Counted from the first letter of the stretch, positions 40,073-49,390 are shown. The stretch: DNA of 64,000 nucleotides from Saccharopolyspora_C sp040643635 (GCF_040643635.1 NZ_JBEYUS010000031.1:1-64000), one strand, 5' to 3'. Notes: generated by a model from the letters alone, not told the origin. A program made the numbers and translations.

Positions 40073-42276
40073 ACCCGCTGCAGCTGGCCGTGCGGGTGCT
40101 GCGGCACGACCCCCGCACCCGCACCTCGGCGATCCTGACCGCGGCCGGCGTGATGGTGGCGACCGCGCTGGTGCTGATCCTCACGGCGCTGCCACACGCC
40201 GCGCAGGCGCGCACCGATCGCTCCTCCTGGCAGGAGGGCCACCAGGGCGTCTCCGAGACGGGCGGGGTGGAACTGGCCTCCCAGGACTACGTGCGCGGCG
40301 AGATGATCACTCGGCTGGACGTCTCCGGCGCCTCCGGCGGTGGGAAGGCCCCGGAATTCCCGGCTCCCGGCGAGGCGCTGCTGTCCCCGGCGCTCGCGGA
40401 GAAGGCGGCCGCGCTGCCCGACGGCGAACTGGCCGACCGCTTCCCGCAGCGCATCGCGGGCACGATCGACCCGCGGCTGCTGCGCTACCCGGAACAGCTC
40501 GTCGCCGTCGTCGGGCATCCGCGAGGCGCGCTGGACGAGGCCGCCGCCGTCGCCAACCCGTACTCCTCGGTGACGATCCAGGCGGAGTCCGAGGACCTGC
40601 TGCTGCAACCGATGGCGTTGTTCGGCTTGTTCGTACTGGCGGCTCCCAGCCTCGTGCTGGTCGCCTCGGCCTCGCGGCTGACCGCGGCGCGCCGGGAACG
40701 CCGGATGGCGTCGCTGCGGATGGCGGGTGCGACTCCGTCCCAAGTGGTCTCGACGGTCGCCGCGGAGACCGGGCTCGCCGCGGTGGCCGGAACCGCCGCC
40801 GGGCTGCTGCTGACCTGGCCGCTGCGGTACCTCATCGCAATGGTCCCCTGGGGCGACGGCACCTGGTTCGTCAGCGACATCACCCCGTCGACCTGGGCGG
40901 TGCTGGGCGTGGCGATCGGCGTTCCGGCGCTGGTGGTGGCCTCGTCCGTGCTGGGCGCCGGGCGGGTCGTGCGCGCGCCGCTGAGCGCAGCCACCGAGCA
41001 GCCGCGCGGCAGGCCCCAGGCGTGGCGGCTGCTGATCATCGCGGTGGTCGCCGGGCTGTTCGTGCTCGGCATGGTGAAGTACGACGACGGCGCGGGATTC
41101 CTGGTGCTCGTGCTGCCGATCGCCGCGGTGGTGTGGTCGTTCTCGCTGGTCGGACCCTGGATCACCGCCACCATCGGCCGGCTGTTCGCGCGGGTGTGGC
41201 GCGGCCCTTCGGTGCTGCTGGCGGGCAGGCGGCTGGTCAGCGACCCGAAGAGCGCCTACCGGTCGTCGTCCGGCATGGTGCTCGCGGTGTTCACCGGGGC
41301 GATGGCGCTGACGGCGTTGCCCGCGATGACCGCCGGGCCCTCTTCGATGGGCAGCTGGGACGAGCAGGACGTGATCCTCGCGGACGTGCCCGGCAGCCGA
41401 GCACCCGAACTGCGCCAACGCCTCACCGACGAACTGGCGGCGCGGGGCGTGCGGGCCACCGTCGCCGACTACGAGCAGGTGCTGGTCGGCGGGATCGGCG
41501 ACTCGTCCACCTTCGGGCTGGTCATCGACTGCCGCGCCGCTCGCGAGGTGACCCCCTTCCGGCCCTCCTGCGAGGGACCGCCCGGCGTCCACGTGCCGAG
41601 CGGGGCGCAGCCGTCGGAACTCACCGTCACCCCGAGCACCGGTGGCGCCGACCGGCCGCCCGCCGTGCCGGTGCCGCCCGGAACCCCGGTCATCGCCGAG
41701 CCGAACCTGGACACCGTGCTCATCGACCCGGGCGCGGTGCCCGCGGCGGACGGTTCGGAGCAGGCCACGGTGTCCGTGCTCCCGGCCACCGAGGCGGACC
41801 GGATCGAGGTGCGCACCGCCATGGCGCGCACGATCCCCGGTGCGGACATCGAGTCGATCGAGTCGCGCAGCGTCGCCGGGGACGTCCAGACCGGCGACCT
41901 GCACCGGATCACGGTGATCGGGTTGTCGATCGCGTCGGTGCTCGCGGCGGCCAGCGCGGCGATCACGGCGGCGGGCTCGGTCGTCGACCGGCGCCGCACG
42001 CTGGGGGCGCTGATCGCCGCCGGAACGCAGCGCCGGGTGCTGGTCCGCGCCCTGCACGTCGAGGCGGCACTGCCGGCGCTGGTCGCGGCCGGGATGGCGA
42101 CCGCGGGAGGCACCGGGGTCAGCCTCGGGCTGCTCCACGTGCTGGACCAGAGCACCACGCTGGCCCCGTCGATCCTGGTGCCGATCGTGCTCGGCCTGCT
42201 GGTGGCGGCGCTGGCGGCGTCGGCGAGCGGGCTGATGCTGCGCGGGATCGGCGCGGAGCCGCTCGCCGACGAGTAG
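40069..42276 (+). CDS. FtsX-like ABC permease
   Basis: This 735-aa protein starts with an overlapping GTG (VNPLQLAVRVLRHDPRTRTS). It has a first membrane helix, a large extracytoplasmic region, three helices around FGLFVLAAPSLVLVASASRL with the RERRMASLRMAGATPSQV coupling loop, a central group of helices, a second exported domain and a final trio of helices with RRRTLGALIAAGTQRRVL. This is the duplicated FtsX layout of actinobacterial type VII ABC systems. It pairs with the preceding ATPase. Confidence 0.92.
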   Translation: MNPLQLAVRVLRHDPRTRTSAILTAAGVMVATALVLILTALPHAAQARTDRSSWQEGHQGVSETGGVELASQDYVRGEMITRLDVSGASGGGKAPEFPAPGEALLSPALAEKAAALPDGELADRFPQRIAGTIDPRLLRYPEQLVAVVGHPRGALDEAAAVANPYSSVTIQAESEDLLLQPMALFGLFVLAAPSLVLVASASRLTAARRERRMASLRMAGATPSQVVSTVAAETGLAAVAGTAAGLLLTWPLRYLIAMVPWGDGTWFVSDITPSTWAVLGVAIGVPALVVASSVLGAGRVVRAPLSAATEQPRGRPQAWRLLIIAVVAGLFVLGMVKYDDGAGFLVLVLPIAAVVWSFSLVGPWITATIGRLFARVWRGPSVLLAGRRLVSDPKSAYRSSSGMVLAVFTGAMALTALPAMTAGPSSMGSWDEQDVILADVPGSRAPELRQRLTDELAARGVRATVADYEQVLVGGIGDSSTFGLVIDCRAAREVTPFRPSCEGPPGVHVPSGAQPSELTVTPSTGGADRPPAVPVPPGTPVIAEPNLDTVLIDPGAVPAADGSEQATVSVLPATEADRIEVRTAMARTIPGADIESIESRSVAGDVQTGDLHRITVIGLSIASVLAAASAAITAAGSVVDRRRTLGALIAAGTQRRVLVRALHVEAALPALVAAGMATAGGTGVSLGLLHVLDQSTTLAPSILVPIVLGLLVAALAASASGLMLRGIGAEPLADE

Positions 42277-42282
42277 CGGGAC

Positions 42283-42305
42283 GGCGGCGGACAGCCCCCG
42301 CCGCC
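42283..42305. terminator. Hairpin between convergent permease and AraC genes
   Basis: GGCGGCGG and CCGCCGCC, 8-bp stem, 7-nt loop, in the 49-bp gap between two stop codons. It probably serves both strands. Confidence 0.6.
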
Positions 42306-42325
42306 TCCTGCCCGTCCGCCGGGGA

Positions 42326-43357
42326 TCAGGCCCTCGGTGCCGCGCGGGTTCCCCGACCGGCCGATCCGGTCGACCGGGGTGGCACCGGCTCCGGCGGGTT
42401 CGCGCCGAAGCGGCGGCGGTAGGCGGACGGGCTGAGCCCGGTGTGCTCGCGCAGCCGGGCGCGGAGGTTCGCGGCCGTGCCGAACCCGCTGGCCGCGGCG
42501 ACCCGGTCCAGGCTGAGCGAGCCGCGCTCGATGAGCCGGCACGCCAGCGCGACCCGCTCGGCCGTGAGCCAGCCCAGCGGGGTGGTGCCGAGCTCCGCGC
42601 GGAACCGCCGGTGCAGCGTCGCCGGGCTGGTGGCGAGCCGGGCGGCCAGGTCCGGCACGGTCAGCGGCCGGTCCAGGTGCGCGCGGGCCCAGTCCAGCGC
42701 GGGTGCCAGCGAGGTGTCCGCGACGTCCGGCACCGGCCGTTCCACGAACTGCCGCTGGCCGCCGTCGCGGTGCCCGGTGAACACCAGCCGCCTGCTCACC
42801 GCGTTCGCGACCTCGGCGCCGTGGTCCCGGTTGATCAGGTGCAGCCCCAGGTCCAGCGCCGCCGCGCTGCCCGCCGCGGTGAGCACCGGGTCGTCGTCGA
42901 CGTAGAGCACGTCCGGTTCGAGGCGCACCGCCGGGAAACGGCGGGTGAACTCCGCGGCCCAGCGCCAGTGCGTGGTGGCGCGCCTGCCGTCCAGCACGCC
43001 CGCCTCGGCGAGGGTGAAGGCGCCGGTGCAGAAGCTCACCAGCCGAGCCCCGCGCCGCGCCGCGCGGGCGATGACGGCCAGCACTTCGGGCGCGGCGGGC
43101 ACGTCCGGATCGGGCCGGTTGGGCACGATCAGCGTGTCCGCGGCGTCCGCGACCTCCGGCCCGGCGACGTCGGAGAGGGTGAACATGCCCAGGTGCATCC
43201 GCACCCGCGGCCGCACCGCGCACACCGCGAAGTCGTACCAGCGGCGGTCCAGCTCCGGGCGGCGCAGCCCGAACAGCTCGGTCGCGACGCCCATCTCGAA
43301 CGGGTTCGAGCCCTCGTCGACCAGCACCGCGACCCGGTGCGAGAATTCTTGCGGCAT
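42326..43357 (-). CDS. GlxA-type AraC regulator (DJ-1/PfpI-like + AraC HTH)
   Basis: This 343-aa protein has an N-terminal DJ-1/PfpI domain (HRVAVLVDEGSNPFEMGVAT, then the nucleophile-elbow-like VSFCTGAFTLAEAGVLDG) and a C-terminal AraC double HTH (LAARLATSPATLHRRFRAE, and DRVAAASGFGTAANLRARLR). Such regulators sense small molecules and usually activate neighbours. It is divergent from a small cupin gene across 52 bp, so the cupin is the obvious target. Confidence 0.92.
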   Translation of the reverse strand: MPQEFSHRVAVLVDEGSNPFEMGVATELFGLRRPELDRRWYDFAVCAVRPRVRMHLGMFTLSDVAGPEVADAADTLIVPNRPDPDVPAAPEVLAVIARAARRGARLVSFCTGAFTLAEAGVLDGRRATTHWRWAAEFTRRFPAVRLEPDVLYVDDDPVLTAAGSAAALDLGLHLINRDHGAEVANAVSRRLVFTGHRDGGQRQFVERPVPDVADTSLAPALDWARAHLDRPLTVPDLAARLATSPATLHRRFRAELGTTPLGWLTAERVALACRLIERGSLSLDRVAAASGFGTAANLRARLREHTGLSPSAYRRRFGANPPEPVPPRSTGSAGRGTRAAPRA

Positions 43358-43409
43358 GTGCGATTCCTAGCACTCGTGGTGCGGTCGGGTCGAGCCGAGG
43401 ATGGGTGCC

Positions 43410-43802
43410 ATGACCACGAACCCGATCGACCTCAAGTCCGCGCTGGACGGCTTCGACGCCCCGTGGAGCCCGCGGATCATCGCCTACCTCAACGACTACG
43501 ACATCCGGCTCGCCCGGTTCCACGGCGAGCACGTGTGGCACGTGCACCTGGAGACCGACGAGTTCTTCCTGGTGCTGGACGGCGAGATCGCCATCGGGCT
43601 GCGCGAGGAGGACGGCGAGCGGACGGTGACCTTGCCGCGTGGTTCGGTGTTCGTGGTGCCGCGCGGCACGTTCCACAAGCCGTCGTCGGAGCACGGCGCG
43701 GCCGTGCTGCTGGTGGAGCCGACCGGAACCCTCTCGGTCGGGGACGCGCACGACGAGGTGCCCGAGCACGTGGACGTCACCACCGGCCATCCGGTGCCGT
43801 AG
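43410..43802 (+). CDS. Single-domain cupin
   Basis: This 130-aa protein has a cupin core: HVWHVHLETDEFFLVLDGEI (metal-binding HxH...E) and PRGSVFVVPRGTFHKP. The ATG at 43410 is spaced 9 bp from CGAGG; an earlier ATG at 43401 abuts that RBS. It is divergent from the GlxA-type regulator. Its role could be small-molecule isomerisation, oxygenation or binding; nothing narrows this. Confidence 0.85.
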   Translation: MTTNPIDLKSALDGFDAPWSPRIIAYLNDYDIRLARFHGEHVWHVHLETDEFFLVLDGEIAIGLREEDGERTVTLPRGSVFVVPRGTFHKPSSEHGAAVLLVEPTGTLSVGDAHDEVPEHVDVTTGHPVP

Positions 43803-43867
43803 CGGCGTCCGCGCGGGTGATCCCGACCGGTCCCGGCACCACCGCCTCCAAGATCATGTTCAAATGT

Positions 43868-43884
43868 CCGTTGGGCCGCAACGG
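43868..43884. repeat. Palindrome CCGTTG-GGCCG-CAACGG
   Basis: A 6-bp stem palindrome 66 bp after the cupin stop, closely related to the hairpin at 39037. Likely a terminator-type hairpin. Confidence 0.4.
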
Positions 43885-43980
43885 AAATCGGTGGCCCGGT
43901 GATCCGGCGCTGCGCCGTCCGGCCGAGCGCAGCGTTCGTCCGTCCGGTCGCGGCGCCTCGACCGAGGGAGCGGACAGGGC

Positions 43981-44823
43981 ATGGAAGCGGGCGGCCACGC
44001 GTGCACGGGAGCGTTGGCGGGGGCGGCATCGAGCAGCACGGTGGGCGCGCTCACCGGCGCGGACCTCGGAGTCGCGGGCACCGCGCTGGGCGCGTTGCTG
44101 GGCGCGGGCGCGGCGCTGCTGCCCGACCTCGACGCCGACGGCGCCACCGCCTACCGCAGCGGCGGGCGGGTGACGGCGCTGGTGGGGGAGTCCTTCCAGC
44201 TCCTGGCGCGCACCACCTACGGCCGGACGCGGCTGCCGCACGATCCGCCCGGCGACGGCGAGCACCGCGGCCTGGTGCACACCCCGCTCTTCGCGGCCGG
44301 GCTGGGCCTGCTGGTCGCGCTGGGCGCGCTGCTGACGCCGTGGGTGCCGGGGATCGCGATGGTCCTGGTGCTGGCGCCCGGTATCAGCACCCTGTCCCGG
44401 TCCGGCCCGAAGTGGGTGCGGCGCAGGCTGTGCACCGACCAGGACGCGGTGGCGCTGATCGCCGCGGTCGCCATCAGCTGGTCGCTGGCGGCGGCGGGCG
44501 CGATGGCCGAGCTCGGCTGGTTCGCCGGGGTGTCCATCACGATGGGGATGCTGGTGCACTCGGTGGGGGATTCGGCGACGCGCAGCGGGATCTGCTGGAC
44601 GTTCCCGATCCGCCGCCGCTGCGCGAAGTGCAGCCGGAAGCGCACGGCGCGCTGCTCGGGTGCCCGCTGGCGCCGCGGTCACGTGCTGCCGAAGTCGATG
44701 CGCTGGAGCGTCGGATCGAAGCAGGGCAAGCGGATCGAGCGCAGCATCGAGCTGGTGTGCCTGGTGCTGGTCGCGGTGCTGCTGGTGCCGGACGCCGCCG
44801 AACTCGCCCGCACGCTCGGGTGA
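43981..44823 (+). CDS. DUF457 (YdjM-like) membrane protein, putative metal-dependent hydrolase
   Basis: This 280-aa protein starts MEAGGHACTGALAGAASSST and has several hydrophobic helices (VAGTALGALLGAGAALLPDLD, HTPLFAAGLGLLVALGALL, ALIAAVAISWSLAAAGAMAE). The LLPDLDAD, EHRGLVHTP and MLVHSVGDS motifs, with conserved Asp and His near membrane faces, are the DUF457/YdjM signature. A late Cys/Arg-rich loop (RRRCAKCSRKRTARCSG) may be a metal or nucleic-acid contact. The family is membrane bound and of poorly known function. Confidence 0.85.
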   Translation: MEAGGHACTGALAGAASSSTVGALTGADLGVAGTALGALLGAGAALLPDLDADGATAYRSGGRVTALVGESFQLLARTTYGRTRLPHDPPGDGEHRGLVHTPLFAAGLGLLVALGALLTPWVPGIAMVLVLAPGISTLSRSGPKWVRRRLCTDQDAVALIAAVAISWSLAAAGAMAELGWFAGVSITMGMLVHSVGDSATRSGICWTFPIRRRCAKCSRKRTARCSGARWRRGHVLPKSMRWSVGSKQGKRIERSIELVCLVLVAVLLVPDAAELARTLG

Positions 44824-45111
44824 CATCGGAATTCCCGTTGTGGCCAAGGGTTTCAGCGGACTCTGGTCGTTCGGGACGGCCGACTGTTCGGGACGGGCGG
44901 GCGTTCGGCGACGGCTGGTTGTTCGGGACGGCCGGTTATTCGGGAAGGCTGGTCGTTCGGGGCCGCCGGGCGTTCGGCGACCGCTGGATGTTCGGGGACG
45001 CGGCCCCGGCGCGCACCCCCGCTGGTGCGCTACCGGAGCCGCTCGCCGACGGCGGAACCCCCGTTCCCCTCCACCGCCGGCGGTCTCATCCCGCCGCGAT
45101 CACGCGTCGGC
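44824..45111. other. Spacer containing a 17-bp tandem repeat array
   Basis: The 288-bp gap is dominated by the array at 44867-45003. The remainder leads to the stop codon of the convergent small membrane-protein gene. No gene is seen. Confidence 0.55.
44867..45003. repeat. Tandem array, about eight 17-bp units (NNGTTCGGGACGGCYGG)
   Basis: Successive units begin TCGTTCGGGACGGCCGA, CTGTTCGGGACGGGCGG, GCGTTCGGCGACGGCTGG, TTGTTCGGGACGGCCGG, TTATTCGGGAAGGCTGG, and so on. The GTTCGG core is in every unit or nearly so. The length (17-18 bp) is not a multiple of three overall, and no ORF uses it, so it is non-coding. It sits between convergent genes. Confidence 0.8.
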
Positions 45112-45321
45112 TCACAGCACGCGCGTCGCGATCCAGGTGGTGAGCACGCCGGTCAGCACCAGCACCGGCGCGCCCACCGAGGATGGGTCCGCCCACCAGC
45201 TCTCGATCACGGCGGCGGAGATCGTGGCCGCCCACATGTACGGACCCGACCGGGTCCGCCTGCGACGGATCTTGCCGACCGGCAGCGGAGCCGTTCGGTG
45301 CGCGGAAGTCGTGGCCATCAT
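45112..45321 (-). CDS. Small membrane protein, 69 aa
   Basis: The protein begins MMATTSAHRTAPLPVGKIRR and has a basic N-terminus followed by hydrophobic segments (YMWAATISAAVIESWW and VGAPVLVLTGVLTTWIATRV), so it is probably a two-helix inner-membrane protein with the basic end in the cytosol. AGGAGG 8 bp before the ATG at 45321 is the main support. No family is recognised. Confidence 0.65.
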   Translation of the reverse strand: MMATTSAHRTAPLPVGKIRRRRTRSGPYMWAATISAAVIESWWADPSSVGAPVLVLTGVLTTWIATRVL

Positions 45322-45844
45322 GGAAGAACCTCCTGTCGAACGCCGGAAACTGCTCGCTGATGCCTCATTGGTAGTCCCGCGCCCCCGCCCCCTCTACGTC
45401 AAAAGTCACGTTCGGCGGATTTCCCCGGGCCGGGCACGCAAGTGGGAAGCAGTGGTCCGAGCGCGAACGCGGGAGCACGAGCGGAGGCGGCGGTTGCGTC
45501 GTGATCGGCCCGCGCGGGAGGGCCGGGCGCTGGACAGCACCGCGGCTGATCGTTCCGAGCGGGCCACGAGCTCGCCGCGCTGACGGGCTTTCGCCGGTGC
45601 GCGGCCCATCGGCATCGGCCGCGCACCGCGGTCTGTGATGGTTGGCACGGTTCGTTCCGGTGGTGCGGAGCTTGTGATCTGCTGAAGCCGCGCTCCGAGG
45701 AGCCGCATCGTCGGAAGGCCGTCGCCGTCCCTCCGCGCTCGTGCCGCGGGAATCCGGTCGCGATCGCACCTCCGCCCGTGCCCGCGCCGCCTGCCGCGGG
45801 AAACCACCGGGCTGACGCCTGTGATCACCGGATTCGGAGAAGCC
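45322..45844. other. Gap upstream of the aromatic mini-cluster
   Basis: About 520 bp with no convincing gene. Open frames here are unsupported by RBS or motifs. The promoters of the small membrane-protein gene (minus strand) and of the EhpF-like operon (plus strand) should lie in it. I see no strong palindrome. Confidence 0.5.
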
Positions 45845-46924
45845 GTGCACTGGAACTGGAACGATGCCGCTGAGTTCGACGAGGAAGCCTTCCTGTCGGC
45901 GGCGATGGACTGGCACTTCTCCCCGGAAACGGGGTCGCCCTTCTGGCTCGACCGGGCGGCTTCGCTCGGGTTCGACCCGCGGCGCGACGTGCGCAGGCAC
46001 GCCGACCTGGCCCGCTTCCCGAACGTGGTGAACGAGCTCCGCGGCGTCCCGATCCGCGACCTGGTTCCGCGCGGCTACGGCGACCGGCCCGACGTGCTCG
46101 GCGCGTTCGACAGCGGGGGCACCACCGGTGCCCCGAAGCGGGTCGTGCTGCTGCGGGACTGGCTGGAGCACTCGCTGGCGTGGAAGTCGGCCCGGATGGA
46201 CGAGCTCGGCTTCCCGCGCGACGCGCACTGGCTGACGGTGGCGCCCGGCGGCCCGCACATCTTCGGCAGGTTGATGGCGGAACTGCCGGGCATGCGCGGC
46301 GGCATCGCGTTCACCGTGGACCTCGACCCGCGGTGGGTGCGCCGCAGCATCGCCGAAGGCCGCCCGGACGAGGCGGACCGCTACGCCGAGCACGTCGTGG
46401 ACCAGGTGGAAGCGGTGCTGGACAGCCAGGAGGTCGGCGTGCTGGTGGCGACTCCGCCGCTGCTGGAGCGCATCGCCGACCGCGACCGCCTCACCGCGGC
46501 GATCAACGACCGGGTCGGCACCATCATGTGGGGCGGTGCGCACCTGGACCCGGACACCCGGTACCTGCTGCAGCACGAGGTATTCCCGGACGTGGCGCTG
46601 CGCGGCCAGTACGGCAGCACCACGATCCTCGGCGGCAGCATGGAACGGCCGGGTTGCGACGACCGGGCCTGCACGTTCGACTCGTTCTCCCCGTACACCA
46701 CGTTCACCGTCGTCGACCCGGACACCGGGGCCGAGGTGGCGGAAGGCGAGCGCGGGCAGGTCGTGATGCACCACGTCAGCAAGGCCATGCTGCTGCCGAA
46801 CAACCTCGAACGCGACGTCGCCACCCGCATCGCCGCGCCCGCCGGATCGCTGGGTTCCTCGGTCGCCGACGTCGCGCCCGTGCGGACCTTCGAGAACTCC
46901 GCCGTGATCGAGGGGGTGTACTGA
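45845..46924 (+). CDS. EhpF-like adenylating enzyme (truncated ANL superfamily)
   Basis: This ~359-aa protein has the ANL P-loop DSGGTTGAPKRVVLL, a second core motif around QYGSTTILGGSME, and the YTTFTVVDPDTGAEVAEGERGQVVMHH segment (in parts), but ends soon after, without the usual 100-aa C-terminal domain. This is the architecture of EhpF from griseoluteic acid biosynthesis, which adenylates an aromatic acid for reduction by its partner EhpG. GTG at 45845 follows GGAGAAG; GTG at 45821 is an alternative. Its stop overlaps the next start (TGATG), and that next gene has an acyl-reductase domain, so the pair should convert an aryl or phenazine acid to an aldehyde. Confidence 0.78.
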   Translation: MHWNWNDAAEFDEEAFLSAAMDWHFSPETGSPFWLDRAASLGFDPRRDVRRHADLARFPNVVNELRGVPIRDLVPRGYGDRPDVLGAFDSGGTTGAPKRVVLLRDWLEHSLAWKSARMDELGFPRDAHWLTVAPGGPHIFGRLMAELPGMRGGIAFTVDLDPRWVRRSIAEGRPDEADRYAEHVVDQVEAVLDSQEVGVLVATPPLLERIADRDRLTAAINDRVGTIMWGGAHLDPDTRYLLQHEVFPDVALRGQYGSTTILGGSMERPGCDDRACTFDSFSPYTTFTVVDPDTGAEVAEGERGQVVMHHVSKAMLLPNNLERDVATRIAAPAGSLGSSVADVAPVRTFENSAVIEGVY

Positions 46925-49269
46925 TGAGCGCCCGCCGGCTCGATGCGCTCGGCGCCACCGGTGCGTTCCGCGCCACCCGCCGCCGGGAGGTCACCGCCGT
47001 CGACGGAGCGGTGCTCGCCGAGCTGAGCCTGGTGCCCCGGCTCTACGTCAAGCGCAGCGTCGCCGCGCTGCGCCGGGCCGAGCCGCTGTCCGCGCCGCGC
47101 CGCCGACGCGCGCTCGCCGACGCGGCCCGGGCCTTCCTCGGCACCGTGGACGGGATTCCGCTGCCCGAGCACGAACGCGAGGTGTGCCGGGCGTCCGGCG
47201 TCGCGCTGCCCGTGGTGCGGGCCGCATCGCTCGCGCTCGCCCGCAGCGCCGAAGCGGCCGCCGAGTCGGTGGACCGGGCGCGCCCGACCGGCTCCGCCGC
47301 GCACTGGCTGGACCGCGCCGGATCGGGCGCGGTGTGGAGCCGCCGCGGTGAGGTGCTCGCCGTGCACGCGCCCGGAAACCACCCGGGCACGCACACCGAG
47401 TGGATCGAGGCGCTCGCGCTCGGCTACCGGATCGCGGTGCGCCCCTCCGCGCGGGAACCGTTCACCCCGCACCGGCTGGTCGCCGCGCTGCGGCAGGCCG
47501 GTTTCGGGCCGGACCAGGTGGTGCTGCTGCCGACGGACCACGACGTCGCCGCCGACCTCGTGACCGCCGCCGACCTCGCCCTCGTCTACGGCGGCGACCA
47601 GGCGGTGCACCGCTACGGGAACCGGTCCGACGTGCTGGTGCAGGGGCCGGGCCGGTCCAAGGTGCTGCTCGCCGACGGGCGGCCCGCCGAGCACCTCGAC
47701 GTGGTCGTCGACTCGATCACCGGTCACGGCGGGACCGCCTGCGTCAACGCCACCGCCGTGTTCGTCGACGGCGACGCCGAGGACCTGGCCCGGCGGCTCG
47801 CCGAACGCCTCGACGCGATCCCCGTGCACCCCGTCGACCACGACGAGGCCGTGCTGCCCGCGCACACGCCCGAACGCGCCCGCGAACTCGAAGCGCACCT
47901 GCGGTCCCGGCTGGACGGCGCCCGGCTGATCACCGGGGGCGACCTGGTGCGCGAGCAACCCGACGGATCCGCGGTGCTGCGCCCCGCCGTCGTGCTGCTC
48001 GACGTCGCCGACGCGCCGCAGGCCGGCATCGAGCTGCCGTTCCCCTGCGCCTGGGTGGCGCCGTGGACGCCCGGCGACGGCGTCGGCCCGCTGCGCGACA
48101 CCCTGGTGCTCACCGCCGTCACCGGTGACGACGCGCTGCTCACCCGGCTCATCGACGAACCGAGCATCAGCAACGTGCACGTCGGCGACCACGCCACCCA
48201 CCTGATGGCGCCGGGACTCCCGCACGACGGCCACCTCGCCGAATTCCTGATGCGCAGCAAGACGGTGCTGCGCACCGGAACCGAGGACGCCGACCCGCAC
48301 ACCAGGCTGCTCGGGCTGCTGTCCGGGCACTGGGCGGCGCGCGCCGTGCACGTCGCCGCCGGGCTCGGCCTCGCGGACCTGGTGCGGGACCGACCGCTGA
48401 CCGGCGCGGAGGTCGCGGCGGGCCTCGGCACCGACCCCGGCGCGACCGAGCGGCTGCTGCGCTACCTCGCGCACCTCGGCCTGCTCCGCGACACCGGAGG
48501 CGGCGCGTTCACCACGACCGGCACCGGTGCGCTGCTGCACGACGACGACCCGTTCCGCGACCTGGTCCGGCTCTACGGCGCGGAGTTCTACCAGGCGTGG
48601 AACGACCTGGAGCCCGCGGTGCGCACCGGTGGGACCGCCTTCGGCCACCACTACGGCATCGAGCACTTCGACCACTTCGCCCGGCACCCCGGCACCGCGC
48701 GGACGTTCGACCGCGCCATGCGGGCCGTGACCCGGTTGGTCGGGGAGGCGTTGCCCGCGGTGGCGGAGTTCCCCGCTACGGGCACCGCGATCGACGTCGG
48801 CGGCGGCGACGGCACCCTGCTGCGGCACGTCCTCGCGGCGAACCCCGGGCTGCACGGCGTGCTGTTCGACCGCGACCACGTCACGGGCCGCCTCGACGAC
48901 GACTGCGGCGGCCGGTTGACGGCCGCGGCGGGCGACTTCTTCCGGCAGATGCCCGCGGGCGGCGACGTCTACCTGCTGTCCCGGGTGCTGCACGACTGGA
49001 ACGATGCGGACTGCGCGCGGCTGCTCCGGACCTGCCGGGACGCCTGCGAACCCGGAACGCGCCTGCTCGTCGTGGAACGGCTGCTGCCGGACGTCGCGGG
49101 CCGGGAATCGCTGGCCGCGGCCTGGGACATGCAGATGCTGGCGATCACCGGCGGCCGCGAACGGCACCGGGACGAGTACGAGAAGTTGCTCAGCGGCGCC
49201 GGGTTCGCCGTCGAATCCGCGCGGCGCCTGCCGGTGGACCTGTCGTTGCTCACCGCCCGGGCGGTGTGA
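46924..49269 (+). CDS. Fusion of EhpG/LuxC-like acyl reductase and O-methyltransferase
   Basis: This 781-aa protein joins two enzymes. Residues about 1-450 form an aldehyde-dehydrogenase/acyl-reductase domain with PGNHPGTHTEWIEALALG (shown in part), FGPDQVVLLPTDHDVAADL in part and the likely catalytic Cys273 in GHGGTACVNATAV. Residues about 455-781 form a PhzM/caffeate-type SAM methyltransferase: a winged-helix dimerisation part (EVAAGLGTDPGATERLLRYL), SAM motif IDVGGGDGTLL and RVLHDWNDADC with the usual catalytic His. The frame is continuous with no stop or frameshift between the parts. The reductase should act on the acyl-adenylate made by the upstream gene; the methyltransferase would then methylate a hydroxyl or ring nitrogen of the same scaffold. 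Confidence 0.85.
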   Translation: MSARRLDALGATGAFRATRRREVTAVDGAVLAELSLVPRLYVKRSVAALRRAEPLSAPRRRRALADAARAFLGTVDGIPLPEHEREVCRASGVALPVVRAASLALARSAEAAAESVDRARPTGSAAHWLDRAGSGAVWSRRGEVLAVHAPGNHPGTHTEWIEALALGYRIAVRPSAREPFTPHRLVAALRQAGFGPDQVVLLPTDHDVAADLVTAADLALVYGGDQAVHRYGNRSDVLVQGPGRSKVLLADGRPAEHLDVVVDSITGHGGTACVNATAVFVDGDAEDLARRLAERLDAIPVHPVDHDEAVLPAHTPERARELEAHLRSRLDGARLITGGDLVREQPDGSAVLRPAVVLLDVADAPQAGIELPFPCAWVAPWTPGDGVGPLRDTLVLTAVTGDDALLTRLIDEPSISNVHVGDHATHLMAPGLPHDGHLAEFLMRSKTVLRTGTEDADPHTRLLGLLSGHWAARAVHVAAGLGLADLVRDRPLTGAEVAAGLGTDPGATERLLRYLAHLGLLRDTGGGAFTTTGTGALLHDDDPFRDLVRLYGAEFYQAWNDLEPAVRTGGTAFGHHYGIEHFDHFARHPGTARTFDRAMRAVTRLVGEALPAVAEFPATGTAIDVGGGDGTLLRHVLAANPGLHGVLFDRDHVTGRLDDDCGGRLTAAAGDFFRQMPAGGDVYLLSRVLHDWNDADCARLLRTCRDACEPGTRLLVVERLLPDVAGRESLAAAWDMQMLAITGGRERHRDEYEKLLSGAGFAVESARRLPVDLSLLTARAV

Positions 49270-49313
49270 AGCCGCGCCGGGCGGATCTGGTCGGATGTCC
49301 GGTGGGGCGGCCT

Positions 49314-49335
49314 GGTTCAGTCGTTTGACTCAACC
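49314..49335. promoter_or_regulatory. Imperfect palindrome GGTTCAGTC-GTTT-GACTCAACC, candidate TetR operator
   Basis: One mismatch in 9-bp half-sites, located 55 bp upstream of the TetR start and 44 bp after the preceding stop. The position suits autoregulation. Confidence 0.6.
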
Positions 49336-49390
49336 GGGTGGTGGTTGTTGACTGGCGGTGCGCGAGAACCCCGTGCGCAGGGGGAACTCG

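Noticed and set aside
45406..45828. Minus-strand 140-aa frame in the gap before the EhpF-like gene
   Set aside because: Arg-rich low-complexity translation, no recognised family and no convincing RBS, so reported as gene-free.
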